From: Nipponacmea schrenckii
Lineage: Eukaryota; Mollusca; Gastropoda; Lottiidae
DNA length: 64,000 nucleotides
Direction of reading: 5' to 3'
Assembly: GCA_030562195.1 (NCBI GenBank)
Contig: JAUJPP010000012.1
Location: forward strand, 2,666,001 to 2,730,000
Shown here: positions 47,709 to 58,335 of the stretch, in pieces
Layout of the letters: the number at the start of each line of letters is the position of its first letter
Position numbering within the stretch: position 1 is the stretch's first letter
Notes under the pieces: generated by a model
Database searches by the model: none
What the model was told of the DNA's origin: nothing
The model's input: the letters and a program-made list of their open reading frames with translations, nothing else
Program-made: the position numbers and the translations under genes

Positions 47709-48480
47709 TTAGTGCTTTTTGGTCTTGGGCTTCTGACTGTTTATTGTAGGGAAAGAGTTTTCAAACTCTTTCCTAGTTTTTCCCACATTCTCTACCGATT
47801 CTTGTAACTCGCTTGTTCCGCTTTTATACTTCTTGCTTTCTTCTAAGAGACTGCTCTTATCTCGGTCTCTCTTTCGATCCCTTGATGACGTCCGGGATGA
47901 TGTCGGCGTGTCTGTGACAGTAGCAGAGGGTTTTGACCCATGCGTCTTTGGTCTGGCCCCACTATGTGCACCTTGTGGGGTACAGGCTGGTGTCAGCATG
48001 GATCGTTGCTCGATCTCCTCTTTGCTCCTGTCGTAGTCAGACACGTCTACCTGGTCCCATTCGCCATCATCGGGAACCCAGCTCGGTGTTACTGGGGCTG
48101 GCGGAGGGGGGACGATAGAGATGTTAGGGGTCGATGTTGATCTGATTGTATCGATCAACCACTGCACTGATTTTGATAGTGCATTATCTTTTTTCTTTTT
48201 AGTCTTAGTCTGGCTTCTTACGGTGGTGAAGTTACCAGACTGTATTTTATCGTCCCTTATTGGAGAGATGAGAGGAGGACGAATAGTAGGGCAGTCCTCG
48301 GCAGCATGTCCCTCGACCGAGCAGATGTAGCAGCGTCGGTCGGGTTGAGGCTGTCCCTCATATTTTATTCCCAACCTACAACCTTGGATAGTTAAGTAGG
48401 AGGGAATAGGGCTATTGATCTTATTGGTGTATATAAAGCACACACCGTTGTACATGCTCGGGTGATCTCTGTACGTACAA
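47709..48480 (-). mobile_element. Tx1-type LINE ORF1 (CCHC zinc knuckle), 5'-truncated
   Basis: Frame open from about 48480. Residues around RDHPSMYNGVCFIY and IPSYLTIQGCRLGIKYEGQ precede the knuckle CYICSVEGHAAEDC, then a long Ser/Thr/Lys-rich tail with RKRDRDKS. This is the ORF1 layout of Tx1-clade LINEs, where ORF1 binds the element RNA. The first in-frame Met at 48455 is internal to the domain, so the true start is lost. ORF2 follows 65 bp on. Confidence 0.8.
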
Positions 48481-48484
48481 CGAA

Positions 48485-48578
48485 TTATTTTCGTTGCTTC
48501 GTTCTTATTGTATATATATGTGTAGTTTTAATTTTGTTAATATTCATTTTTCCTGCTTGATAACGACAAGAGGACATC
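48485..48578 (+). repeat. Penelope-like end fragment, inverted relative to PLE-1
   Basis: Reverse complement of 31196-31272 (shared TAATATTCATTTTTCCTGC, TGTGTAGTTTTAATTTTG). Includes the start of the hammerhead-like motif (CTGC-TTGATAAC) but is cut in stem II. Position and orientation suggest it could be the other arm of PLE-1, some 17.3 kb away. Confidence 0.65.
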
Positions 48579-48579
48579 A

Positions 48580-49570
48580 AATGTCTCTCTTGATGAAAAT
48601 ATAACCACGGAAGAAGTGAAATGCGCTGTCCGGAAATTAAAAACGGGAAAAAGCGTTGGGAGAGCGTTTGACCTGCGAAAATATTCAAGGAGGTAGATGA
48701 GTTAATTCAACCGTTATGTGACTTATTTAATCTTATATTTGACAGTGGTTTATACCCTGAAAACTGGATAAATTGTATTATCGTACCCGTCCCAAAGAAA
48801 GGAAATTTAAATGACGTCAACAATATTACTTTAATCTCAGTGATAGCCAATCTGTTTTCTATTGTGATAAATAAACGTCTGTGGACATGGGAAAATATAA
48901 ACGATATCCTAATAAAAAAAACAGGTTGGATTCCAGGCCAAGAAAAGCACTGTCAATTATCTGTATTGCACTCTATTGTCTGTGAAAAACTTCCGAGTCG
49001 GGAGAAATTTTTTTTTCGTAGATTATGCAAAATGCTTTGGTACAATTAATAAAGAATTGCTCATATTGAAGTTACAGAATATAGGTTTAAGTAACAAAGT
49101 GATAAAATGTATTAAATCGATGTATTAACATGTTGATTTGTATGTGAGGCCAAATGGTGCATACTCCAAACTTCTCTTCGCATATGGTAGTAAAGCAGGG
49201 AGAAAACGTTTCCCCACTTCTATTTTCATTTTACTTGAATGATTTCAATTCTTTTATGAATGAAAAGGTCATAGATCCCGTATATCTTGATACTCTAGTA
49301 TTAACCTCTCTGATATATGCTGACGACAATACCCTCATGTCAACCTCACCTAAAGGACTACAGCACTTACTTGATAGGCTGTCTCTGTATTATGAAATAT
49401 GGAAACTCGCTGTAAATGTTGCCAAAACAAAAATTATGGTTTTCCAATAAGGACATGTGAAACAAGAAAATTTTATTCCATTGTGATGTAGGTTCTATTC
49501 TCTCTTATGCTTCTCCAGTGTGGGGATTCCACAGATCACCAGATATTAAAACAGTTCAGTTACGTAATCT
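48580..49570 (+). mobile_element. LINE RT remnant, possible continuation of LINE-A
   Basis: Frames in order: NVSLDENITTEEVKCAVRKL then KTGKSVG; LYPENWINCIIVPVPKKGN (about 48760); KKTGWIPGQEKHCQLSVLHS (about 48930); DYAKCFGTINKELL (A box; usually D.skAFD); SLIYADDNTLMSTSP with an intact YADD (about 49315); SILSYASPVWGFHRSPDIK (about 49500). Several frameshifts and a small deletion near 49455. It starts directly after the Penelope fragment. Confidence 0.8.
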
Positions 49571-49574
49571 TTGA

Positions 49575-50630
49575 ATGACAATTAAAAGTACTGCATTCCC
49601 TGGTTGGCTTGCTTAATGAAGGATTGGTTGCTATTATCAATAAAAAAAAATCAAATCTAAATTCATCAAGAGGTTAATTCGGGAGTTTGTTTTGAACACT
49701 ATATTTGATAATATTTTTTTTAAATGTGTACATTTTTCGGGGTTCAGATAATAATATTGCTGATTCTCTTCCTCGTGAACAGTGGTTGCATCAGTTGTTA
49801 CCAATTCTGTCTGTGGAAGTTATGGTGCCAGAGAAATTTTAGACGATGCTCTCCGATGTGAAGTAGATCGTTTACTAGAATTGTCAGTTTTTAAAACACA
49901 AATTAATCGTGCGAATCCGGAGTGGTGTGCATTTGAAAATTCCCGATCTTGTTTGGCCACTTCTTTTAAAATATGTGTCATCTGTTGCACACTTTTCCTT
50001 ATCTAGATACAAGAGTATCTTGTATTGTTCGTAGATTGTTGAAAGGTGTTGTCAGAGAAAAGTTTTTAAAAAAGTCATAAATGATCTTCCTATCGTTTGC
50101 CTGAATTGTTATGAAAGGAAATTATTTAAGGCTGCCTTTTTGACAGCTTTCTTTGTTTTTATAATAGTAGATGAATTAGCGTCAATTTGTAGCGATTCTT
50201 TTAACAGTGCTTTCGATTAACGACGTCATTATTAGTGATATGTTGAGGAAGAAGTGTGTTATTTTAAAGATAGATTTTTCTAAAACTGATCAATTAGGTG
50301 AGGAATCTGTGTAAGTGATAAACAGGTCTATGTTTAGTGAAAGCATTGTCCGATTACCTACTTAAAATTTAAACCACATTTTCGGAGTCAGTTCTTTCGT
50401 CATTATTGTCGAAATAAGTTTGCTCAATTTTGGAGTGTTTTAGGGAAATTATCAAATTGGCTAGATTAGTATTAAGTAGATTAAATGTGTCATTTGAGTG
50501 TCTTTGAGTATTGGAGCAGCTACTACAGCATTTCTAGCATGATCTTCTTAAGATGAGAGTTTTCAAAGCTTAAATTCGCATTCCATCAAAACTTCTTAGT
50601 GGTTTCGTTCTTAGGTAATCTGATAAACAT
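49575..50630 (+). mobile_element. DIRS-like retroelement remnant (RNase H end + tyrosine recombinase)
   Basis: Fragments: FVLNTIFDNIFFKCVHFRGS then DNNIADSLPREQWLHQLLP (49680-49800), the RNase H end ('iaDsLSR.QW') of DIRS/Ngaro elements. Further on, ISDMLRKKCVILKIDFSKTD (about 50230-50300), a recombinase 'SKTDQ' motif. Then SIGAATTAF (about 50510), where SFRIGAAT is expected, so the catalytic Arg appears lost, and a short IRIPSKLLSGF tail. Heavily broken. Confidence 0.6.
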
Positions 50631-50639
50631 TTGGATAGT

Positions 50640-51115
50640 TGATTCTTCTTTTATTAAATACGCCTTAATTGAAGCTAGAAGTTCACCACCGGGTGTCAAA
50701 CTGAATTTAGAGATTGTTGAGGGATATCAGGTTCAAGTAGTAAAAGATTTAACCATTTGTTAACTCTTTATTTATGTACCAGACTATTTAATGTTAAATG
50801 TGGTGGCAATGACATGGATACTTTCCACCAAAAATCTTATAAGGCCCTCAAAATGATACTAATCAGAACAGCTGTAACAAACAGAATTCTGACTTTTTTA
50901 CGGTTCATTCGCGGGATTTCACCGCTTGGGTCAAAACTACTCATGCAGATACAAAAAACGGTGACTTCCCGGGAATATTGTCAAAAAATGGATTTTGAGA
51001 ACAATAGGCTTACTGGGTGTTATCATAGTACACTTAAGCCGATCTAATTGGGTTATAGCCAATTAAACAAAATATTTTAATAATTTATTTTATTTATAAC
51101 ATTTATTTTAGTTTC
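50640..51115. other. Unassigned, with a GC-rich direct repeat
   Basis: Contains CGGTGACTTCCCGGGAA at about 50958. The same 17 bp recurs at about 51868, and a one-base variant (CGGTGACGTCCCGGGAA) at about 51905. These flank the FLYWCH fragment. Function unknown. Confidence 0.45.
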
Positions 51116-51119
51116 AGTA

Positions 51120-51749
51120 AAAACGAAACAGAGTCCACAACCTCGCGAAGAATAAGTGCATTATTCACATATCGCTGTCTTCTTAGTCTAGATTCCAGAG
51201 TCTTATACTTTCTATTTTCTGGAAAGTTGTTGATGGCCGACGGCATAATGAACCATCCGTATCCCAATTACATCCTGTTCTGTCTCCAAGAAATTAATTA
51301 TTTTGGGGTGTGCTTCAGTTTACACGACTATGCCAACCTTCTTAATTGCGCGCCTTCCAACCATTGACTGATCACGTTGTCGTCAAGGTCCACCAATCTG
51401 AGGTAGTTTCTCACTTTGAAACTAAAAGTAATTCGCCAAGAGCTCTTACCTTAATGTCAAGCCGAGCATCTTCGTGGCTGTGGGTGCCATTTACTCTTAT
51501 CAGAATATCGTAAGCTGTTACAGCAGTGGTATTTCAGATTTTGGAAGTGCATTTCCAAACATCAGCGTCCATTTTCCTTTTATTAATGCGATACTTGTAT
51601 CTACCTACTATCAAGTAACGTCCGTTTCGTGCGGAAGGTGTGAATTCGTAATTGAGCTGTGCGTTTGCCATTTCGAATGAATATGCATTGCTTAGTGTCA
51701 AACGGTGAATGAAGTTCAACAATTTAATCGAAGATACAGTGAGTGGCAC
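51120..51749 (-). pseudogene. FLYWCH zinc-finger gene fragment
   Basis: MANAQLNYEFTPSARNGRYL then IVGRYKYR...DADVWKCTSK (51670-51540) is the first half of a FLYWCH domain. After a frame change, TAYDILIRVNGTHSHEDARL (about 51500-51450) is the second half with the HSH metal ligand; a donor-like GTAAGA follows at about 51454. Further on (about 51240-51110) INNFPENRKYKTLESRLRRQ may be a later part. FLYWCH domains occur in chromatin proteins and Mutator-like transposases; which applies here is unknown. The second Cys is not clear. Confidence 0.55.
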
Positions 51750-52560
51750 TGATAATTAGTCATGTTAATATAAATTAGTGAACGCTTTTCATGAATTTAT
51801 GTCACTGTTAATGAGCTCTTAACACCTTTAATTTCTTGCCGGCATAACTTTAAATCATCAAAGAAAACAAAACGGTGACTTCCCGGGAATTGGAAATTTT
51901 CTAGCGGTGACGTCCCGGGAAGACACCTTTTTTACCTTATTGATAGGTCGGCGACATTATATTTATATATTAGATTAAACTTAGCCGTGGACAAATTTCA
52001 CCAAAACCACAATAAAATAATATTGAATGGGATAACATTTTGTTTAATTTCTAATATAATGCTTTTGTTTCTTCATATTATTAAAGTCTAAAAATCAGTT
52101 TTTGAAGTTCACTTTGATTATAATTGCTAAAGGTAACCTTTTTCTAATGTACGTTTATTTTTATATTTACGATAATTTAGGTTTAAAATAAGATTTAAAA
52201 ATTATTCTGTGTGTTAATTGTCGTTATAATCTTTTAGATTATTTGAGGCTTGTGAAGAAGCGACACCGATAGATATATTCATCGACAACAATGTGGAATT
52301 CAATTCTGTGAACATCTTGAATATATATATATTTTTTTTTGTTCTATTAAATCTCCGAATGAGCTTGAGATTTGCCTTCGTTATATTATGTACTTGCAAA
52401 TCCTAGAGATTTCATATTCTGTTATAAAAAAAATTAATTCATAAGTTTTAGGTTGTCTGCCAGATTGTTTTATTATTGTGTCAAATTGCTGTGTGAATAA
52501 TTTTTTCGATGCATATCGATTATATTAATCTGTAACTGTTAATTATTATTTCTAATTTCT
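51750..52560. other. No gene recognised
   Basis: AT-rich; holds the last two CGGTGAC.TCCCGGGAA motifs (51868, 51905) at the left. Otherwise nothing. Confidence 0.45.
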
Positions 52561-52563
52561 AAT

Positions 52564-52705
52564 TAAAAACTTTGATTTTTATTTTTAAAAACATTGATTT
52601 TTATTTTTAAAAACTTTGATTTTTATTTTTAAAAACTTTGATTTTTATTTTTAAAAACTTTGATTTTTATTTTTAAAAACTTTGATTTTTATTTTAAAAA
52701 AATGA
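52564..52705. repeat. Minisatellite, 24-bp unit, about 6 copies
   Basis: Unit AAAAACTTTGATTTTTATTT plus TT/A spacers, nearly perfect, with one CATTG variant in the second copy and a shortened last copy. Confidence 0.92.
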
Positions 52706-55700
52706 TTTTTGTAACAAATTGGTTTATATTTATATATTTTACTGTAGCCTGGAGCGAAACACTATTACAATTTACTATTAAATACAAGCGGTTAAAGGGC
52801 GAGTAACAACTTCTACTACTACAACCCACAATAAACCAACCGGGTCTGTTTTTGTTTTTTATTCAAAAAAATTGCATTGTATTGTTTTCTACATGTTTGC
52901 TTTTCAAACAAATTAAACTAATACATGGTGGCATTTTGTTGTTATCTTTTTGTGGTTGCGATTAAGAAATAGTAGAATTTTTATCATTGTTTTCATCCTA
53001 CTATTCTGGAAATAGGATCTATCCTATAGGAGGATTTTAACTGTTCGATTTATCACCATGTTTTAAAGATTAAATATACATATAGTTGTGCAAAGCGTTG
53101 TCAACACTTCAGATCACAAAACGACACAGTAGCCACATGCTAGAATTGTAAATATCTTTTGTTTTAAATAACAATTCTCCAGTGATAGTTTTTGCAAGTC
53201 GCCGATCAATGATCTGATGGAAGTTCACTTATGTCGACTGGTGAGTAGCAGCAGTCACCCTGATCAAACCTTCCACCTGCGTAACGTTGTGGTTCAATCA
53301 ACCGATCGGGTCTTGTTGATATGACTATATACACATTAACTGGAACATAAACCAATATTGTAAACATTACAATAATTACTAAAATGATTAAATCAGATTT
53401 TAATTACAGAGTTTATGTTTCTATTTGATATATTAGTTCTCCTGTGAATCATTCAGTTTGACTCGATCTATTTCTTTGTGCTGTGCCGTTCATCATTTTA
53501 AATCCATAAAAATCATCAATTGGCTTCAATATGGTTTGGGGAGGAATCAGTTGTCGAATATCTCCCTCTTCTTAAAACTGGACAAAACTTATTGTATCAA
53601 TGACAATGGCTTCAGCTCAGCTCATTATTATTGGTTCAGAATACTTCCACACCTGTCCCTTTTTCAGTAAGATACGCTACAAATGGGGCATGCCTTTATA
53701 AGTAATAATTGCGATTTATTATGGTTGTTAATATTATGAGCTATAACCTGATTTATTTATTATTATCATGGCTACATGGTTACAAGAGAAAGAAATTAAA
53801 TGAAAAAACAAACTCTTAAAAGAAATAATTATTGATGTTCTGTGGTGAAAGTGTTTTTTTTTTTTTTATCAAAAGCAGATTATCAGGATATTGATCTTGT
53901 TACAGTGTATTTTCAGCATTCTATTTACACTAAATTTATTACATGTATTCCCACAAGTTCGACCGATGACGCATTAGGAAGAAAGTCGGATGAGTGAAAC
54001 CTTATGGTGGATCTTCAAAAATTTTCGGTCATTGACCTTTTCTTGCACTGACGAGTTATTCTTAGACGTACAAACACAATCGAGTGTTTCCGATTGAAAT
54101 TCGTGCTACTGATTTTGTACAGTTCAAAGAATTTTTTTAGTCCCACTCATTTACGGTCTTAATGCCACCCAGTTCGTCGCACTTGTATGTGTGTTTTAAC
54201 AAACGAAACCATGTTTTATGTTTCATGCTTTCCTTCACAAAATGATTCGTGTGTGGTTTTCAAATAAAAATCATCAGTGCAGTTTCCATTTAGTTCAGTC
54301 ATACATCTCATAGTATTAGTTTTAAACTCCATAAGCACTGAAATGAATTGAGTCGTGTTTAATTACTATGTTACATGTGTGACATGTTCCGGTATTTATA
54401 TATTGTATTACTCTAATACGGTTGGATACTTCTATACAAAGCCAGGCAGATGCACATATATCGTTTGTTAGTTTTTGTTAGCTCCTTTCGTATCTGTGAT
54501 TTATTTCTTAACGGCAACGCTGAAACACTTCTATTTTTTATACTAAATGGACCCCAAATGAATTCTTAAGTTGATATTTACATTGTGATAAAGCAAATAG
54601 GTTATCGGTAAAAAGTCGATTAATCTACAACAGGTCATGGTCAATAGATTTTCAAAACATTCAATCTATAGATCTATATCTTTCTATCACGTGATTAATC
54701 TTTAATTATTCCCTATTGACCTCTCACATGCGATAAATTTTAAAGTAGTCACGTGATACAACAAACTACGTAGAGAAATCTAAAATTAGAACGATGGCAG
54801 ATACAGCACAAAGTAGATTGGTTTGGTTTTGTCAATACTGTACAATATAGCTTGTGTTTGGCGATGGTGATATTTCATATAGTAACGTGTGTATAACGGC
54901 AAGGTGGTAACTAAATGAAGTATTGTGGAGATTAAAGGAGGTATGTAAGTCAAGGTTATATTGCTTATGTTTATGTTTGGAAAGCGTTATACACATTTTT
55001 ACCGTATTGGCTGTTAGGTATTCAATATTAGAAGAGTATGTCTGTTTATGTTGTTTCTATATGTGCCGGTGGGATAGCGGGGGCGGGCAATGATGATTAT
55101 TACCGACTACCTTGGTTTAGTTAAATGCATCGAGGCATTGACCGTATTTTAAAGTACTAGTATCATAATGGAATGAATGTCTGGTTCCTGCCACCGTCTG
55201 CTGCGTGATTTCGCGATTATATAACAAAACGAATCGACATTTTGCATGGAATTGTATTAAGCCGGCAGATATTCTTTATTGCCAGTGCAATTCCAGAATG
55301 GAAATTGTGAATCACACTGTACATTTTCTAATAAACTGATAGAAGATGCGTGTTGTAGGCAGGTAGATTGTAACTGAATTGTCTGCAGATTATGTTCTAG
55401 ACTGTAATATTTTCAATCAAGAAATCTTCATTTGGTTCTCCACAAAGAGAGGCCTATCTCATAAACTCGGGCTTCAGAACAATAACAATCCCGAACATGC
55501 AGTAAAATATTCTCTGACCTAATATGCTTTCTTTGTATTAGCCTGTCTAATCCATATTCACTAGGTCATGAAAACAATAGTTTCATAATCATCTTAGTTT
55601 ATGGATTATTATTTCAAGTTATTTTTATAGAACACTTTGTGTGTTTCCGGTACTCTAAAACCATTCAAATGTTTTGAAAATAGAAGAAAACGACATTTAA

Positions 55701-56640
55701 ACAGCAAGTTATATGTAAATTAACTAAGGTTAGGTATCTAATCATACTTATAGGTTCAAGGTATAGCGAGCCCCACCATATCAGATGCGAATGTCACTAT
55801 TATTCCCACGACATTCTTTTATGTATATATATGGCCATAATGTTTTCAGTTTTCTTCACCTCTTACTTGTTAAGTTTTAGAACATTGACGAATACATCGT
55901 TACTAATAACCAAACGTTTTATGTTTATTCATTGGTTTTCAGTGATCATAGAGTATTTTAGATTTCCTTCCACATACATTGTATACTACTGTACTAAATA
56001 TTCTGTGGAATTTTGGTCTACATGCTCATTCCAAGTATCTTCGTGTGTATTATATTTGATTTTTTCATTATATTTTGCTACACATTTTGGAATTTTAGTA
56101 TTGTTGCTGCATTAAGATAAAGTAAATAGGCCATTCTTGTATGTATCTAGAATATAAGATGCTCATTATCAGCGATACCATGGAAACAAGAACGCCGATA
56201 ATTATACTTCCGTCATTGACAAACATATTAATTAAAAGAATGACGTCATGTGAGATATATTCCCGTATTTTGTGGTGTTATATGACACTTATTAGATACA
56301 ACACCTTGTCGCATTGATTTACTAATTTATTATACATATTTAATGCGAGTTTTTGTTATTTTATACAGTATATTACTTGCTTTCCTTGTGTGACATGCAA
56401 TATTTTCTGCTGTGGATTTCTAAATGCTTTTCTGATTTACTGAATATGGTCATTAGTAATGAAACGCACTATAACTACAGCCAGAATACCCTTTTTCAGT
56501 GGTTTTTAGTATGAGTTTTATTATTTTATGATCTTTGTAGCTTTAGTCGTGTTTTGTTTGCTGACTAATTTCCTTATCTTATCTGACTTGATCATTATTC
56601 ACATTCATTGTTAACCATTCTGACAGAGTAAGTCATTTCA
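52706..56640. other. No gene recognised; upstream of the SLC16-like gene
   Basis: AT-rich, no convincing exon. The longest frame (55831-56115) is hydrophobic because of its TTT-rich composition and matches nothing. A candidate promoter and first exon lie at 54689-54941. Confidence 0.45.
54689..54945 (+). promoter_or_regulatory. Candidate SLC16-like promoter / 5' UTR exon
   Basis: Two CACGTGA E-box-type sites (about 54689 and 54752) lie upstream of a strong donor-like site GGAG|GTATGTAAG at 54941. The coding exon at 58310 has an acceptor 25 bp before its ATG, so a non-coding upstream exon is expected. This is the best-looking place but unproven. Confidence 0.25.
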
Positions 56641-56644
56641 AGCA

Positions 56645-56965
56645 GATCCTCAAATTGTGTACCTCCACCCCATCACATGACATTTTCCTAACCCATAAGA
56701 TTGAATATTCACCAGAAATAGTACTCCCACCCGATCACATGGCGTCTCAACTCACTAGTTTAGGTATTCACCAGATAGAGTACTCCCGTCACATCACATG
56801 ACATATTCCCAATCCATCAGATTAAGTATTCACCAGATCGAGTACTCCCACCCATCATATGACGTATTCCCAACCCATCAGATTAAGTATTCACCAGATA
56901 GAGTACTCCCACCCGATCACATGACGCATTCTCAACCCATCAGATTAAGTATTCATCAGATAGAC
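56645..56965. repeat. Minisatellite, ~62-bp unit, 5 copies
   Basis: Units share ATTCACCAGATAGAGTACTC then CCACCCGATCACATGACG and TTCCCAACCCATCAGATTAAG. Copies differ at several positions; the first is the most diverged. Confidence 0.92.
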
Positions 56966-56969
56966 TAAT

Positions 56970-58309
56970 CTTACTTCTTTACAGAATATATTCTCAACTC
57001 ATAAGTAGAGCGAGTTTCGTTATTTGGCTCAGTTCGGATTTTTCTTCCAGCCATCAAAATAAATATGACTACTGCTCTACTGGATTTCTTGATATTTTCC
57101 TCCCCTTATTTCCCAAACTATAATTAAAATAACGATTATGTAATAGAAGACCACACAAATGTATCCTTAGGTGTGAAACATCTTGCGTCTTGAGATACAA
57201 GAAGGAAAAATCACTTCAATGATTCTCAGTGTATTTTCAATTGTGAAAGATATGAGATGAGTATGTTAAAAGCTAAATGACTGAACTAAATAACTATGAA
57301 AAACGTCTATGTAGACTTGTGAATGAAATGACTCAGTGGGTCAAAGTCTGACACTATATATATACTATAGTCAATGAAAACCCGGTTAAGGCTGGGTACG
57401 AGTACATGTGAAATACTTTCTAATATTTTTATAAGTGTGTTTTATAAGTTACGAAATCCGTATTAAGACCAATGTGTTGGTCTGACATTGCTTGGAATAG
57501 CGGGAAGTACTTACGTTAAAGATAAAGGTTAAGCCTGCCATGGGTGATACATAGCACTCCAAAACAGGAAATGTGTATCTGTTTTAACTGTTTTGGTGAA
57601 TCACTATTAGGGCCTTCAAATATCAATCTTTGTTTCGACGAATAGCCGAAATCGAGATCTAGAACTTTTGTCTACGTACAATGTGAAAGATTTCTAGGGT
57701 ATGTTAAATAATTTTTAATGGAATAACTGAGAGGGAAATAATTAGGTGTGTGCTTACATTATTGAAATAGTTTGATAGTTTGTTTACATAATGAATACTG
57801 TTGAATACTCACATCTTAGCTGCGTTAGAAACTTATGACAGGTCATATTTATGCACAACCATACAAAACTGGTATCAATGTCATTTTATGTGGGTCGCTC
57901 AATTTTTTTATGTCTGCCATGAACAACTCGACCCGATTTTTAACTTCAGTGGCAATAAGGTTTCCATCGTACATTTGTATAAGGTTTCACTTGATAAACG
58001 AATGTTAACATAGACACCTTACAATATGTGCGTAATAATCAACGTTTCACTTCTTTATAAAAATTATCAGTGACTAGCTATTTGGCATAAAACTGAAAGT
58101 TGCTCCCGAATCTTGTAGTGAAATTCCACCTCTCATTAAAATTGCCTAAGGATCATAATTATTTCAACTTTAAATATTTATAATTTTTTTGGGTCTAAAT
58201 TTTTAAGATGAGATGTTCTCAATCTCTTACGTTCTTATCTTTATATTGTGTGTATGCATGTATGTATTTATGTATGTTATTATTCACTTTTATTGAATAA
58301 CATTTACAG
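56970..58309. other. Probable 5' intron of the SLC16-like gene; nothing recognised
   Basis: AT-rich, no conserved frame. Ends in a good 3' splice site (CATTTACAG at 58301-58309). Confidence 0.45.
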
Positions 58310-58335
58310 GAAACTCCTTGAAATAATCTGAAACC

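Noticed and set aside
55831..56115. 94-codon hydrophobic ORF
   Set aside because: Its composition follows TTT/ATT-rich DNA; no start context, splice signal or recognisable family.
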